Source: Staphylococcus equorum
Lineage (GTDB): Bacteria; Bacillota; Bacilli; Staphylococcales; Staphylococcaceae
DNA: 64,000 bases
Reading direction: 5' to 3'
Assembly (NCBI RefSeq): GCF_001747895.1
Contig: NZ_LNNB01000020.1
Span: 29,366 to 93,365, forward strand
Shown in pieces: positions 1 to 9,961 of this stretch; position 1 is the stretch's first letter, and every line of letters starts with the position of its first letter. The notes below the pieces were generated by a model, which was not told the origin of the DNA, searched no databases, and saw only the letters and a program-made list of their open reading frames with translations. A program made the translations under genes and the position numbers.

Positions 1-1
1 A

Positions 2-517
2 CTTAAAGATACAGAAGTATTAGTTTGTACAGTAATTGGATTCCCTTTAGGCGCGTCTACTACAGAAACGAAAATGTTTGAAGTTGAAGACGCTGTGAAA
101 AACGGTGCTTCAGAACTTGATATGGTTATCAATGTTGGTGCCCTAAAAGATGGACGTTATGAAGACGTACAAAAAGACATTGAAGGCGTTGTTGGCGCTG
201 CGAATGGTAAAACAGTTAAAGTAATTATTGAAACATGTCTATTAACAGACGAAGAAAAAGTTAAAGCAAGTGAACTAAGTAAAGCAGCAGGCGCTAACTT
301 CGTTAAAACGTCAACAGGCTTTGCTGGTGGCGGTGCCACTCCAGAAGACGTGAAATTAATGAAAGATACTGTTGGAGATGACTTAGAAGTGAAAGCTTCT
401 GGTGGCGTGAGAAACCTTGAAGATTTCAACAAAATGCTTGAAGCTGGTGCAACACGTATTGGTGCGAGTGCAGGCGTTCAAATTATTCAAGGTTTAGAAA
501 GCGATTCTGACTACTAG
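2..517 (+). CDS. deoC: Deoxyribose-phosphate aldolase, 5' end outside the window
   Basis: Cleaves 2-deoxyribose-5-phosphate to glyceraldehyde-3-phosphate and acetaldehyde, the last step of deoxyribonucleoside catabolism, in the cytosol. The reading frame is open from base 2, so the gene starts before the window; 171 residues are present of a usual 220 or so. Visible landmarks are the ELDMVINVG strand with the active-site Asp, FVKTSTGF with the Schiff-base Lys, and EVKASGGVR with the relay Lys. It lies 71 bases before pdp and is followed by deoB, so the three likely form one pathway operon. The ATG at 74 is internal and not the real start. Confidence 0.97.
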   Translation, partial: LKDTEVLVCTVIGFPLGASTTETKMFEVEDAVKNGASELDMVINVGALKDGRYEDVQKDIEGVVGAANGKTVKVIIETCLLTDEEKVKASELSKAAGANFVKTSTGFAGGGATPEDVKLMKDTVGDDLEVKASGGVRNLEDFNKMLEAGATRIGASAGVQIIQGLESDSDY

Positions 518-588
518 AATAGTTAGTATGCAAAAAAGGGATAAACTATTAAGTTTGTATGATAGACAAACAGGGGAGGCCAACTCAT

Positions 589-1890
589 ATGAGAATGGTA
601 GATATTATTGAAAAAAAGCGTGACGGACAAGTACTTACAAAAGAGGAAATTGAATTTTTTATAACTGGTTATACAAATGGTGATATACCGGATTATCAAG
701 CTTCTAGTTTAGCGATGGCTGTATTCTTTCAAGATATGAATGATGAAGAGAGAGCTGCGTTAACTATGGCAATGGTTAATTCAGGTGATGTTATTGATTT
801 ATCAGATATTCACGGTACTAAAGTGGATAAGCATTCTACTGGTGGAGTTGGAGATACAACTACATTAGTACTTGCACCTTTAGTTGCAGCTGTAGGTGTA
901 CCTGTAGCTAAAATGAGCGGGAGAGGACTAGGCCATACAGGCGGAACGATTGATAAATTAGAATCAGTTGAAGGTTTCCATGTTGAAATCAGTGAAGAAA
1001 AATTCGTTAAGTTAGTTAATGAAGCAAAAGTTGCTGTCATTGGACAAACTGGTAACTTAACACCAGCAGATAAAAAATTATATGGTCTTCGTGATGTTAC
1101 TGGTACCGTCAATTCTATTCCACTTATCGCTTCATCAATTATGAGTAAAAAAATTGCAGCAGGTGCTGATGCAATTGTACTTGATGTTAAGACAGGTAAT
1201 GGCGCATTTATGAAGACGCTTGAAGATGCTGAAGCTTTAGCACATGCTATGGTAAGCATCGGTAATAATGTAGGTAGAAATACAATGGCTATTATTTCAG
1301 ATATGGGTCAACCTTTAGGACACGCTATAGGTAATGCCTTAGAAGTAAAAGAAGCAATTGAAACATTACAAGGTAAAGGTCCTGAAGACTTAACCGAACT
1401 TGTAATGACTTTAGGTTCACAAATGGTTGTAGTGGGCGGCAAAGCAAAAGATTTAGAAGAAGCACGTGCATTATTAGAAACAGCAATACAAGATGGTTCT
1501 GCTTTAGAAAGTTTCAGAACATTTTTAGAGAATCAAGATGGAGATGGCTCAGTAGTAGACGACGTATCAAAATTACCACAAGCTAAATACCAAATAGAAT
1601 TGCCAGCAAAATCATCAGGTTTCGTGACTGAAATTGTTGCGAATGAAATGGGTGTTGCCTCGATGATGTTAGGCGCAGGTAGACAAACAAAAGATGATGA
1701 TATTGATTTAAGTGTTGGTCTTGTACTGCATAAAAAAGTAGGAGACAGAGTCGATGAAGGCGAACCACTATTAACAATACACAGTAATCGCGAAAACGTT
1801 GATGATGTAATAGAGAAATTGAACGAAAGTATCACAGTAAGTGAACAAGGTGCAGAACCAACATTGATCCATAAAATTATTACTGAATAG
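589..1890 (+). CDS. pdp: Pyrimidine-nucleoside phosphorylase
   Basis: Phosphorolyses thymidine, deoxyuridine and uridine to the free base and (deoxy)ribose-1-phosphate. It is 433 residues, the family's normal length. The phosphate-binding stretch [12 protein letters not shown] lies at about residues 81-92 and the family signature [11 protein letters not shown] at about 110-120; a C-terminal alpha/beta domain follows. I chose ATG 589 because AGGGGAGG stands at the right distance upstream and relatives start MRM; the in-frame ATG at 559 has no ribosome site. Its product sugar phosphate feeds deoB and deoC, the flanking genes. Stop is 11 bases before deoB. Confidence 0.96.
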   Translation: MRMVDIIEKKRDGQVLTKEEIEFFITGYTNGDIPDYQASSLAMAVFFQDMNDEERAALTMAMVNSGDVIDLSDIHGTKVDKHSTGGVGDTTTLVLAPLVAAVGVPVAKMSGRGLGHTGGTIDKLESVEGFHVEISEEKFVKLVNEAKVAVIGQTGNLTPADKKLYGLRDVTGTVNSIPLIASSIMSKKIAAGADAIVLDVKTGNGAFMKTLEDAEALAHAMVSIGNNVGRNTMAIISDMGQPLGHAIGNALEVKEAIETLQGKGPEDLTELVMTLGSQMVVVGGKAKDLEEARALLETAIQDGSALESFRTFLENQDGDGSVVDDVSKLPQAKYQIELPAKSSGFVTEIVANEMGVASMMLGAGRQTKDDDIDLSVGLVLHKKVGDRVDEGEPLLTIHSNRENVDDVIEKLNESITVSEQGAEPTLIHKIITE

Positions 1891-1901
1891 GAGTTGAGAC
1901 A

Positions 1902-3086
1902 ATGACTACACCATTTAAACGAGTACACTTAATTGTGATGGACTCAGTAGGCATAGGGGAAGGTCCTGATGCAAAAGCTTTTAACGATGAAGGCAGTCAT
2001 ACATTAAAACACACATTAGAAGATTTTAATCAGTCATTACCTAATCTTCAAAAGTTAGGTTTAGGTAATATTGAACCATTACCTGTAATTGAAAAAGAAG
2101 CAAAACCACAAGCATTTTACACTAAAATGAGTGAAGCTTCAGTAGGTAAAGATACCATGACAGGGCATTGGGAGATTATGGGCTTAAATATCATGCAACC
2201 TTTTAAAGTATATCCTGAAGGTTTCCCTAAAGAATTGATAGATGAAATTGAGTCTATAACAGGTCGCAAAGTAGTGGCTAATCGTCCTGCTTCTGGAACG
2301 CAAATTATAGATGAATGGGGAGAACATCAAATGAAGACTGGAGACTTAATTGTCTACACTTCAGCTGATCCAGTACTCCAAATTGCAGCACATGAGGATA
2401 TTATTCCGTTAGAAGAACTTTATGATATCTGTGAAAAAGTAAGAGAATTGACTAAAGATCCAAAATATTTAATTGGTAGAATTATTGCCAGACCTTATCT
2501 TGGTGAACCAGGTTCCTTTACAAGAACATCTAATAGACACGACTATGCTTTAAAACCTTTTGGTAGAACAGTTATGAATGAATTACAAGATGGCGGCTAT
2601 GATGTTATTGCTTTAGGAAAAATAAATGACATTTTCGATGGTGAAGGTGTGACTGAAGCGGTTCGTACAAAAGATAATATGGACGGTATGGACAAATTAA
2701 TAGAAACAGTACAACGTGATTTTAATGGACTAAGCTTTTTAAATCTTGTGGATTTTGATGCCTTATACGGACATCGTCGCGATAAAGCAGGTTATGCACA
2801 AGCAATTAAAGATTTTGATGAGCGTTTACCGGAACTTATGGAGCATTTACAAGAAGATGATTTAGTCATTATCACTGCTGATCATGGTAATGATCCAACT
2901 GCTGAAGGTACAGATCATACAAGAGAGTACATCCCAGTTTTAATGTTTAGTCCGAAAATTGGTGAATATCATGAATTATCGGTAGATACTACATTTAGTT
3001 CGCTAGGTGCAACGATTGCTGATAATTTTAATGTGAAATTACCAGAGTACGGAAGAAGCTATTTAAAAGAAATGGGCATTGAGTAA
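1902..3086 (+). CDS. deoB: Phosphopentomutase
   Basis: Interconverts (deoxy)ribose-1-phosphate and -5-phosphate, linking the phosphorylase upstream to the aldolase DeoC. The 394-residue length is typical. It has the alkaline-phosphatase-type metal fold: [12 protein letters not shown] near the N-terminus, the phosphorylated Thr in [10 protein letters not shown] at about residues 83-92, and the C-terminal metal ligands in TADHGNDPT and the following DHTRE. A ribosome site (GGAGTTGAG) precedes ATG 1902. The stop TAA shares its last A with the start of the next gene, indicating translational coupling. With deoC and pdp this gives the full route from thymidine to glycolytic intermediates. Confidence 0.97.
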   Translation: MTTPFKRVHLIVMDSVGIGEGPDAKAFNDEGSHTLKHTLEDFNQSLPNLQKLGLGNIEPLPVIEKEAKPQAFYTKMSEASVGKDTMTGHWEIMGLNIMQPFKVYPEGFPKELIDEIESITGRKVVANRPASGTQIIDEWGEHQMKTGDLIVYTSADPVLQIAAHEDIIPLEELYDICEKVRELTKDPKYLIGRIIARPYLGEPGSFTRTSNRHDYALKPFGRTVMNELQDGGYDVIALGKINDIFDGEGVTEAVRTKDNMDGMDKLIETVQRDFNGLSFLNLVDFDALYGHRRDKAGYAQAIKDFDERLPELMEHLQEDDLVIITADHGNDPTAEGTDHTREYIPVLMFSPKIGEYHELSVDTTFSSLGATIADNFNVKLPEYGRSYLKEMGIE

Positions 3087-3439
3087 TGAAGAAAATAATT
3101 AGAATTTTATTTGGCATTGGTTTTAGCGTAGCTGGCGTGCTTCATTTTAAAGATGAAGAAAATTTTAGAAATATTGTACCTGAATATTTACCATTTAGAA
3201 AAGCTGCAGTTTTAATCACAGGTGTGTTTGAAATCGTGTTTGGTTTATTATTATTAATCAAGCAGCCTTCAACATGTTTGAAAAAAACGATAAATGCTTT
3301 TTTATGGGCTGTATTCCCAGCTAATATTTATATGGCACGTAAAAATTTACCGCTAGCTGGTAAGCAATTACCTAAATGGGCTTTGTATGGCCGTTTACCA
3401 TTACAATTTATCATGATAAAAATGATTAGTAAGCTATAA
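3086..3439 (+). CDS. DoxX-like small membrane protein
   Basis: A 117-residue protein with about four hydrophobic segments (residues 4-20, 40-58, 67-82 and 100-113), matching the DoxX/YphA-like family of four-helix membrane proteins. Substrate and function are unknown. Its ATG overlaps the deoB stop (TAATG), so it is the last cistron of the deo operon and is followed by a strong hairpin. The coupling may only be for expression; a role in nucleoside metabolism cannot be claimed. Basic residues after the first and third helices fit the positive-inside rule. Confidence 0.8.
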   Translation: MKKIIRILFGIGFSVAGVLHFKDEENFRNIVPEYLPFRKAAVLITGVFEIVFGLLLLIKQPSTCLKKTINAFLWAVFPANIYMARKNLPLAGKQLPKWALYGRLPLQFIMIKMISKL

Positions 3440-3453
3440 TAGGTTAAATAAAG

Positions 3454-3500
3454 AAAGTGGCTGTTAGTATCCTTATTGGAAATCTAACAGCCACTTTTTT
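3454..3500. terminator. Intrinsic terminator between the deo operon and luxS
   Basis: A 14-bp stem (AAAGTGGCTGTTAG at 3454-3467 against CTAACAGCCACTTT at 3484-3497) with a 16-base loop and a T-run. It ends the deo transcript and, with its T-rich left flank on the opposite strand, can also end luxS, which converges on it. Confidence 0.9.
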
Positions 3501-3568
3501 ATGCAACATAGTTAAGTTTGGAATAAATGAACTCACAGTTATCTTAAGTTAATTATAGGATAGTATGA

Positions 3569-4039
3569 TTATTTGTTTTCTCCGTATACATCTTGCCATA
3601 CTGATTTTTGATCTAAGAAAGTTTGTGCAATTTCTTTAGCGCCTTCAAGAGAGTGACTTGCTGCCCAGCCACATTGTACTTCGTTACAAGCAGGTACTTC
3701 TGTAGCGTTTAATACATCATTGATTGTCTGTTCGATGATGTTTAAGACATCTTCATAATCATCATGGTTAATGAATGAAACATAGAAGCCAGTTTGACAA
3801 CCCATTGGGCTAATATCAACTACTTTATCTGAATGATTTCTGATATTCTCGGCCATCAAATGTTCTAGGGAGTGTAAACCAGGCATCTCCATATGCTCTT
3901 TGTTCGGTTGTTTGAAACGGATATCATATTTATGAATAACATCACCGTTAGCGCCTTCCATTTTACCAGCTAGTCTGACAAATGGTGCAGATACTATCGT
4001 ATGATCTAAATTGAAGCTTTCAACGTTCATTTTTGGCAT
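3569..4039 (-). CDS. luxS: S-ribosylhomocysteine lyase, autoinducer-2 synthase
   Basis: Converts S-ribosylhomocysteine to homocysteine and the AI-2 precursor DPD in the activated methyl cycle. At 156 residues it is full length. The zinc ligands are visible: H56 and H60 in HSLEH and Cys123 in EVQCGW; the general base Cys81 lies in PMGCQTGFY. Start ATG at 4039 follows TAGGAGGATATGAC on the minus strand. It is monocistronic, convergent with the deo operon and divergent from the M20 hydrolase gene across a 266-base gap that must hold both promoters. Confidence 0.98.
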   Translation of the reverse strand: MPKMNVESFNLDHTIVSAPFVRLAGKMEGANGDVIHKYDIRFKQPNKEHMEMPGLHSLEHLMAENIRNHSDKVVDISPMGCQTGFYVSFINHDDYEDVLNIIEQTINDVLNATEVPACNEVQCGWAASHSLEGAKEIAQTFLDQKSVWQDVYGENK

Positions 4040-4305
4040 GTCATATCCTCCTAATATTATAAGTAAGTTAATTGTAACAAGACCGCAATGTATTTACAAT
4101 TTCTGAAACGGGTATAAATATAAAGTGGTAAATACTAATTTATTTTAAAATTCAGAAAAGGAATGACAGAAGACGACAAACCCGATAGAATAAATAATAA
4201 TTAAACACGATATAAATATTTAGCATGATATGTGGTGTTATCTATAAAATTACTTAATGCATAGCGTTTGGAAGTTGATAGTGTTTTGGTAATTCAGGAG
4301 GTAGA

Positions 4306-5499
4306 GTGCAAACGATGGAGAAAAAACAAATTATTTTAGATTATATAGAAAATGAAAATCATAAATACTTAGAAATGAGTCATCAGATACATCAAAGACC
4401 AGAATTAGGAAATGAAGAGATTTTTGCTTCGAGAACTTTGATTGAAGATTTAATAGCGCATGATTTTGAAGTAGAAACCGATATAGCAGGTCATGCAACA
4501 GGATTTATTGCACGATACGACTCAGGTATAGAAGGGCCGACAATTGGATTTTTAGCAGAATATGATGCTTTGCCAGGCTTAGGACATGCTTGTGGTCACA
4601 ATATTATTGGCACTGCCAGTGTACTAGCGGGTGCTGCTTTGAAACAAGTGATTGATAAGATTGGTGGTAAAATTATCGTCTTAGGTTGTCCGGCAGAAGA
4701 AGGCGGTGAAAACGGCAGTGCTAAAGCGACTTATGTTAAAGCAGGTGTTATAGATGAGTTGGACATTGCGCTCATGGTCCATCCTGGGAATGAGACATAT
4801 CGAACGATAGATACATTAGCAGTCGATGTTTTAGATATAAAATTTTATGGTAAAAGTACACATGCATCTGAAAATGCAGATGAAGCAAGAAATGCTTTAG
4901 ATGCGATGATTTCTTATTTCAATGGGATAGCGCAATTAAGACAACACATCAAAAGCCGCCAACGTGTGCATGGTGTGATACTAGATGGTGGTAAAGCAGC
5001 GAATATTATACCTGATTTTACACATGCACGTTTTTATACGAGGGCTACGTCTCGAAAAGAGCTAGATGTTTTGACTGAACGTGTTGGACAGATAGCAAAA
5101 GGCGCAGCGCTACAAACAGATTGTGACTTTGAATTTGGACCAATACAAAATGGAGTCAATGAATTTATTAAAACTTCTAAATTAGATGACTTATTTGCGA
5201 AATATGCCACTGAAATGGGTGAAGCAGTTATAGATGATGATTTTGGATATGGTTCCACGGATACTGGTAATGTCAGTCATTGTATACCAACGATTCATCC
5301 TCATATCAAAATTGGTTCACGAAATTTAGTTGGTCATACACATCGTTTCCGTGAAGCAGCAGGTAGTACCCATGGTGATCAAGCATTAATTAGAGGTGCC
5401 AAAATCCTCGCTTTAATGGGGCAAGAACTCATAGAAAACAAGCCATTGTTTGAAGAAATCATCGAACAATATCAATATACAAAGGGGCACAAAAAATGA
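4306..5499 (+). CDS. M20-family amidohydrolase/dipeptidase of unknown substrate
   Basis: A cytosolic metallohydrolase of the M20 group (397 residues, about normal). The metal region is visible as AEYDALPGLGHACGHN at about residues 85-100, the catalytic Glu pair in CPAEEGGENG at about 128-137, and ALMVHPGNE at about 155-163. This arrangement is closest to the AbgB/PM20D2-like aminoacyl-hydrolase branch, so the substrate is probably an N-acyl amino acid or unusual dipeptide. AGGAGG at 4296-4301 allows GTG 4306 (spacer 4) or ATG 4315 (spacer 13); I keep GTG with moderate certainty. The stop overlaps the next start by four bases (ATGA), coupling it to the ATP-grasp gene. Confidence 0.85.
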   Translation: MQTMEKKQIILDYIENENHKYLEMSHQIHQRPELGNEEIFASRTLIEDLIAHDFEVETDIAGHATGFIARYDSGIEGPTIGFLAEYDALPGLGHACGHNIIGTASVLAGAALKQVIDKIGGKIIVLGCPAEEGGENGSAKATYVKAGVIDELDIALMVHPGNETYRTIDTLAVDVLDIKFYGKSTHASENADEARNALDAMISYFNGIAQLRQHIKSRQRVHGVILDGGKAANIIPDFTHARFYTRATSRKELDVLTERVGQIAKGAALQTDCDFEFGPIQNGVNEFIKTSKLDDLFAKYATEMGEAVIDDDFGYGSTDTGNVSHCIPTIHPHIKIGSRNLVGHTHRFREAAGSTHGDQALIRGAKILALMGQELIENKPLFEEIIEQYQYTKGHKK

Positions 5500-6689
5500 C
5501 AAATCAAAGCTCTCTAAGACCTACATTAACACTTAGTGATCTTTACGATTCACATATTGTTTATACTTCTAGACCATCTTATATATCAAATCCTTGGTTG
5601 GAACCCGAAGTACATCAATCTAATTTTTTGACTGGTAGAGAGCTGATTATTGCTAATGAGATGCCTGTAATCGTACATGAAGCAAGCGTAACGGATAAAT
5701 TAAAAATGCTATTTGAAGCAATTGGTAAAGGTATGCCAACAAATATTCTTAAGTTTGAAGATCAAAGTAGCTATGAACAATTGATACAAGATTTGGCGCA
5801 TGATTATAAAAAAGTTTATTTTCAATACATTCATGGTGAAGATATTTTGAATAAAAAGTATTATGCCTTAGATAAGGATATTTTTGTAGCTTTAAATAAT
5901 AAAGCACGTATACCAGAATGGACAAACCATAAATATCTACCTACAAGAGAAGTTGTTGATATAGATAATTTTGTAGAAGCTGTAGCAAAATGGGAGTATC
6001 CATTTGTATTGAAACCTGGAGACGACCTACCAACAGCGGGTGGATATGGTGTGATGATTTGTTATAATGACGCTGATTTAGAACAAGCAAAGTTGCGCAT
6101 TGAAAATGCTAAAAAAGAAACTGATACGATGATTATCGAACAAAAAGTTGAAGCAGTTGCAAATTATTGTGTTCAATATGCATATTCAAAGTATACTGGT
6201 GTGCGTTATATTGGTACTTCTGAACAGTTAACCAATGAATATGGACATTATAATGGAAACGAAAATGTACAAGATGTGCCTGACGCTGTAATTCAAGCAG
6301 GGAAAGAGATTATGGAAGTCGGTGTGTCGAAAGGATATTTTGGAATAGCTGGTTTTGACCTTTTGGTAGATAGCAATGGTGATATTTTTGCGATAGATTT
6401 GAATTTTAGACAAAATGGCTCAACAAGTATGTTGTTGCTAGAACCGTTTCTTCAAGAAGGGTATCATAAATTTTATAGTTATTTGTCACATGTAGATAAT
6501 TCAAAATTTTTCAACACAATTATGAAATATGTTAATAAAGGTGTATTATTCCCGTTATCTTATTATGATGGAGATTGGTTTGATAATGAAGTTGTTAAAT
6601 CAAGGTTTGGTTGCATATGGCATGGGGAAAATAAAGCAAGTGTAGAAAAAATGGAGCAGCAATTTTTAAAAGATTTAGAATCAAATTAG
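5496..6689 (+). CDS. ATP-grasp ligase-like protein
   Basis: A 397-residue cytosolic protein with an ATP-grasp fold in its C-terminal two thirds. Visible are the ATP-binding Lys in YPFVLKPGDD at about residue 173, a flexible glycine-rich loop (TAGGYGVM), MIIEQKVE at about 210, and the Mg-binding strand GDIFAIDLNFRQNGST at about 295-310. Such enzymes join a carboxylate to an amine through an acyl-phosphate. I do not recognise the substrate. It overlaps the M20 hydrolase by four bases, so a ligase and a hydrolase acting on the same peptide-like metabolite is a reasonable inference. No terminator is obvious in the 122 bases downstream. Confidence 0.8.
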   Translation: MTNQSSLRPTLTLSDLYDSHIVYTSRPSYISNPWLEPEVHQSNFLTGRELIIANEMPVIVHEASVTDKLKMLFEAIGKGMPTNILKFEDQSSYEQLIQDLAHDYKKVYFQYIHGEDILNKKYYALDKDIFVALNNKARIPEWTNHKYLPTREVVDIDNFVEAVAKWEYPFVLKPGDDLPTAGGYGVMICYNDADLEQAKLRIENAKKETDTMIIEQKVEAVANYCVQYAYSKYTGVRYIGTSEQLTNEYGHYNGNENVQDVPDAVIQAGKEIMEVGVSKGYFGIAGFDLLVDSNGDIFAIDLNFRQNGSTSMLLLEPFLQEGYHKFYSYLSHVDNSKFFNTIMKYVNKGVLFPLSYYDGDWFDNEVVKSRFGCIWHGENKASVEKMEQQFLKDLESN

Positions 6690-6811
6690 AACAACTACTC
6701 ACAAATATAATGAATATCTCTAGTGAATTGCATTAGACGTTAATTGACTAGAGTATAAGAGTCATTTATATTTTAAGTATAGGTAAATATTATAAATGAA
6801 TTGAAGGTGCT

Positions 6812-7480
6812 ATGATGTCTTATAAACAAAATTCATTTTTCCAAGAAATTTTAGTCAATGAAGTCTTTTACGTAGCTACAAAATCAAAAGAATTAATTAG
6901 ACATGAAGTATTGGGAAAAAACGTAGTATGTGCGTGGTCAGAAAAATCTAAAGCGGAAACTTTTTTGAAGAAGCTTAATATTGACTACAGCCATATAAAG
7001 AAAATTGATATAGACCGTTTTGTAACATACGAAATGGATAACTTATTTGAAGAAGGTGAAGAAGTACTCATTGATGCTACTGGTACTACTGATGGGGAAT
7101 TGATTAATATTGTAGAAATTACAAATGAGTTAATGTCTGATTTAGACAATATTCGATTGAAAGAATTTGTAAAAGATGTCTCTAAAGAGGATGCAGTATT
7201 TGGTTTATCTAATCAAAAAGAAAAACATTTTATATTGATTAGTGATGATGAACATCAAAGACCACAAATTATGCCTGTTTGGAGCATTAAAAGTAGAGCT
7301 GAAAAGGTAAGGGACGAAGACTTTGAAGAATGTGAAATTATCGAAATCGAAGGGGAAGTATTCGCTGAATGGTTGGATAATTTACGAGATGATGATAAAG
7401 CTGTAGCGATAGACTTAAAATCTGGGGTCGTAGGTACAGTTGTATCTGCTCAAAAAGTGATTGATCAACTTACATTTTAA
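6812..7480 (+). CDS. DUF2750-like protein with two tandem copies of the domain
   Basis: A 222-residue soluble, acidic protein with no signal peptide. It reads as two similar halves of about 100 residues: the N-half has FYVATKS, CAWSEKSKAETF and KIDIDRF, and the C-half has HFILISD, PVWSIKSRAEK and IEIEGEVF in the same order. The W-S-x-K-S-[KR]-A-E core is shared. This resembles DUF2750, whose function is unknown. ATG 6812 and ATG 6815 are adjacent; either could be used after TTGAAGGTGC. It stands alone, with a terminator shared with coaW downstream. Confidence 0.7.
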   Translation: MMSYKQNSFFQEILVNEVFYVATKSKELIRHEVLGKNVVCAWSEKSKAETFLKKLNIDYSHIKKIDIDRFVTYEMDNLFEEGEEVLIDATGTTDGELINIVEITNELMSDLDNIRLKEFVKDVSKEDAVFGLSNQKEKHFILISDDEHQRPQIMPVWSIKSRAEKVRDEDFEECEIIEIEGEVFAEWLDNLRDDDKAVAIDLKSGVVGTVVSAQKVIDQLTF

Positions 7481-7605
7481 TTATTTCTAAATGCGTTTGA
7501 ATACGCTAGTATTTTGTTTTTATATTATTTGAATAATGGTAATTATGATGGTTTGTTTTGAAAGTATAAATAGGAATTTGAGCCTAAATATTTTGAATTA
7601 CTAAT

Positions 7606-7646
7606 AAAAGCAGTTTTCTACTGAAAAAGTAGGAAACTGCTTTTTT
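7606..7646. terminator. Intrinsic terminator, convergent with coaW
   Basis: Stem AAGCAGTTTTCTAC / GTAGGAAACTGCTT with one bulged or mismatched position, a short A-rich loop and T6 at 7641-7646. A-rich sequence on the other side lets it also serve coaW on the minus strand. Confidence 0.85.
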
Positions 7647-7656
7647 ATGTTTAAAT

Positions 7657-8454
7657 TTATAAATGAATTGCACCTAATGCACCAGAGAATGCACCATGTT
7701 CAATATAATAAGGTTTAAATCCACGAAGAATTGTATAATCTGTAACAACTTTTTTTAATAGATCGTTATTATGAAAAGATGAGCCAATATAAGCTACATT
7801 TTCAGTATTGTTTTCTCTAGCAACGGTAATAGACATTGTAGTAATAACTTCCCCGACAACACCTATAACTGAGGCTAATTTATCAGCATCTGTAAAATCA
7901 GCGTCCAAATTATGTAGGACATGGCCAAAGTTTGCTGCTGTAAGATCACCTGAGATTGGCGGTTCGCTGTCTTTATAAATATGTTTAACCTTCAAATCAA
8001 TAATCTCTCTATTGCCGCTTTGAGCTGTGTCAGTTAATTGCTTATAATCTTTAATACCAGTTAATAAATAACCAAGCCCTTGAATCATTCCGCCACCAGC
8101 GCCAACACCACCTACTCGTTGTTGATGCTTACCGTCTGAAAAGTGTAATGAAGTGCCAGTACCGACGTTAGTGAAGATGTAATCATCTAATAAGTGCTCT
8201 TGTTCTACTAAAAGTATTTCTAAACCTTTTGCAGCCGCATCAAATTCGACAAAAATACGCGAAGGACAAGTCAAGTGTTCTTGTATTACTGCAGCTTGTC
8301 CACCGGTTAAACTAATGCTTTCACAATCTTGTTGATTTAACCATGAGATAACATCATCAATTTCAGTTGTTGATTTTGTTGTGTATACACGTTCCCCGTT
8401 ATTGTCTTGAACTATTTTAATTAGAGTTCCACCAGCATCAATGCCAATCTTCAT
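7657..8454 (-). CDS. coaW: Type II pantothenate kinase
   Basis: Phosphorylates pantothenate with ATP, the first step of coenzyme A synthesis. It is 265 residues, matching the staphylococcal type II enzyme, which is related to eukaryotic PanK and insensitive to CoA feedback. The ASKHA-fold phosphate loop [13 protein letters not shown] is at residues 4-16, VGTGTSLHF at about 95-103 and the glycine-rich [13 protein letters not shown] at about 112-124. The start ATG at 8454 follows GGGGGAAATAGAG on the minus strand. It is monocistronic and divergent from the VOC gene. Confidence 0.96.
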   Translation of the reverse strand: MKIGIDAGGTLIKIVQDNNGERVYTTKSTTEIDDVISWLNQQDCESISLTGGQAAVIQEHLTCPSRIFVEFDAAAKGLEILLVEQEHLLDDYIFTNVGTGTSLHFSDGKHQQRVGGVGAGGGMIQGLGYLLTGIKDYKQLTDTAQSGNREIIDLKVKHIYKDSEPPISGDLTAANFGHVLHNLDADFTDADKLASVIGVVGEVITTMSITVARENNTENVAYIGSSFHNNDLLKKVVTDYTILRGFKPYYIEHGAFSGALGAIHL

Positions 8455-8545
8455 CTCTATTTCCCCCCAAATAAATTTACATTATAACTAATATTATAAT
8501 AAAATGGGGGAAAATCAAATATGAAATTAAAAGGAGCATTATTTT

Positions 8546-8914
8546 ATGATGCAATTAAGCCCATTTATTAAAGTAGACGACGTTGATGAAGCTGTAAAAT
8601 TTTATAAAAATGCGTTTGGTGGAGAAGAAAAAATATTAAACGAAACGAATGGACGACGACTACATGTAGAATTGCATGTGAATACAACAGTGATATTACA
8701 CATATCAAGTACATACGGAAAAGAATGGCATAATGATAATACTAATATAATTTTGACCTTTGACGATTTAGAAGCACAACAACAAGTGTTTGAAGCTTTG
8801 AGTCAATCAGGTGACCCTCATATGCCACTTGAAAAAACATTTTTCAATGCCATGCATGGTCAAGTTAAAGATCAATTTGGTGTGAATTGGCTCATGAATT
8901 GCTTTTTAAACTAA
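8546..8914 (+). CDS. VOC (glyoxalase/PhnB-like) superfamily protein
   Basis: A 122-residue protein with one vicinal-oxygen-chelate module: the opening SPFIKVDDVDEAVKFYKNAFGG, a beta-strand with HVELHV and the closing HGQVKDQFGVNW strand. These match the PhnB/YjdN-like branch, which contains metal-dependent and metal-free members with unassigned functions. Ribosome site AAAGGAGC lies before ATG 8546; the next codon is also ATG (8549). The gene is divergent from coaW and followed 77 bases later by a GNAT gene; no functional link is evident. Confidence 0.8.
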   Translation: MMQLSPFIKVDDVDEAVKFYKNAFGGEEKILNETNGRRLHVELHVNTTVILHISSTYGKEWHNDNTNIILTFDDLEAQQQVFEALSQSGDPHMPLEKTFFNAMHGQVKDQFGVNWLMNCFLN

Positions 8915-8991
8915 ACTGTTGAATATAGGTTATAATTAGTTAGAAAGTGGTATTAATAAATAATTACTAAGTTTTAAATAGGGGATTAGAT

Positions 8992-9852
8992 ATGTTTATT
9001 AAAAAACAATTTGAAGGAATTACAGTTCAAGTATATGAAGATAAATATAAAGATGCACTTTATAATTTTAAATTGAACGAGCGCCAACAAATTTATTCAT
9101 CTTTACCGAGTGAAGTATTGGAAGATGCATTGCAAGATAAAGATAGAATTGCAAACATTGCATTGAATAAAAAAGGGGAAGTTGTAGGATTTTTCGTTTT
9201 ACATCAGTATTATCAACATGAAGGTTACGATACACCAAAGCAAGTGATTTATGTTAGATCATTATCTGTTAACCAAAATTTTCAAGGTTATGGTTATGGT
9301 ACTAAAATGATGATGTATCTGCCACAATATGTACAATCTTTATTTCCGGATTTCAATCACTTATATTTAGTTGTTGACGCAGAAAATGAAAGTGCGTGGA
9401 ATGTTTATGAACGTGCTGGTTTTATGCATACTGCAACTAAAGAAGAAGGGCCACTTGGGAAAGAAAGATTATATTATTTAGACTTAGATTCAAACCATGT
9501 ATCGTCATTGAAGTTAAAGCCAAATACGGAAGATGTGCCTTTCAATATTCATATTATTGATTTATATAAAGATGGAAACAAAGTAGGATTTATGGCAGTA
9601 GAAAAACATGAGCAACGTATGAATATTTCTTCTGTAGAGGTTAATAAAGCAGAAAGACATCATGGTATTGCGGAAAGTGCTTTGAGACAACTTTCGACAT
9701 ATATTAGAAAACATTTTGACGATGTCAGTTTATTGACAATTACGTTATATGGTGAGAATAATGAATTAAAACCGTTATGTATCAATAGTAATTTTGTTGA
9801 AATTGAGTCTGCGGATGATTTTAAGGTATTTGAAAAACATATAAATTATTAA
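8992..9852 (+). CDS. GNAT acetyltransferase with two GNAT modules
   Basis: A 286-residue cytosolic protein. The first module (about 1-165) holds a full acetyl-CoA pyrophosphate loop, LSVNQNFQGYGYGTKMM at about residues 93-109, followed by DAENESAWNVYERAGF. The second (about 175-286) is more divergent, with VEVNKAERHHGIAESALRQL at about 217-236 as its equivalent loop. Substrate unknown. AGGGGATTAG precedes ATG 8992. Duplicated GNAT proteins often keep only one active module; the first looks the more intact here. Confidence 0.82.
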   Translation: MFIKKQFEGITVQVYEDKYKDALYNFKLNERQQIYSSLPSEVLEDALQDKDRIANIALNKKGEVVGFFVLHQYYQHEGYDTPKQVIYVRSLSVNQNFQGYGYGTKMMMYLPQYVQSLFPDFNHLYLVVDAENESAWNVYERAGFMHTATKEEGPLGKERLYYLDLDSNHVSSLKLKPNTEDVPFNIHIIDLYKDGNKVGFMAVEKHEQRMNISSVEVNKAERHHGIAESALRQLSTYIRKHFDDVSLLTITLYGENNELKPLCINSNFVEIESADDFKVFEKHINY

Positions 9853-9961
9853 TAGAGATTGCGAAATCACGAATTGTCATTTATAATTTACATTTGTTAT
9901 TATTACTTAAGATGAACTTAGTACGGATTTGGATAAATGCCTTTGAAAGGAAGAATAAATA

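Noticed and set aside
559..588. Ten-codon N-terminal extension of pdp
   Set aside because: No ribosome site at 559; AGGGGAGG fits the start at 589 and the protein family begins there.
4147..4161. CodY-like motif (AAAATTCAGAAAAGG) upstream of the M20 hydrolase gene
   Set aside because: Four of fifteen positions differ from the CodY consensus, no better than chance in AT-rich DNA.
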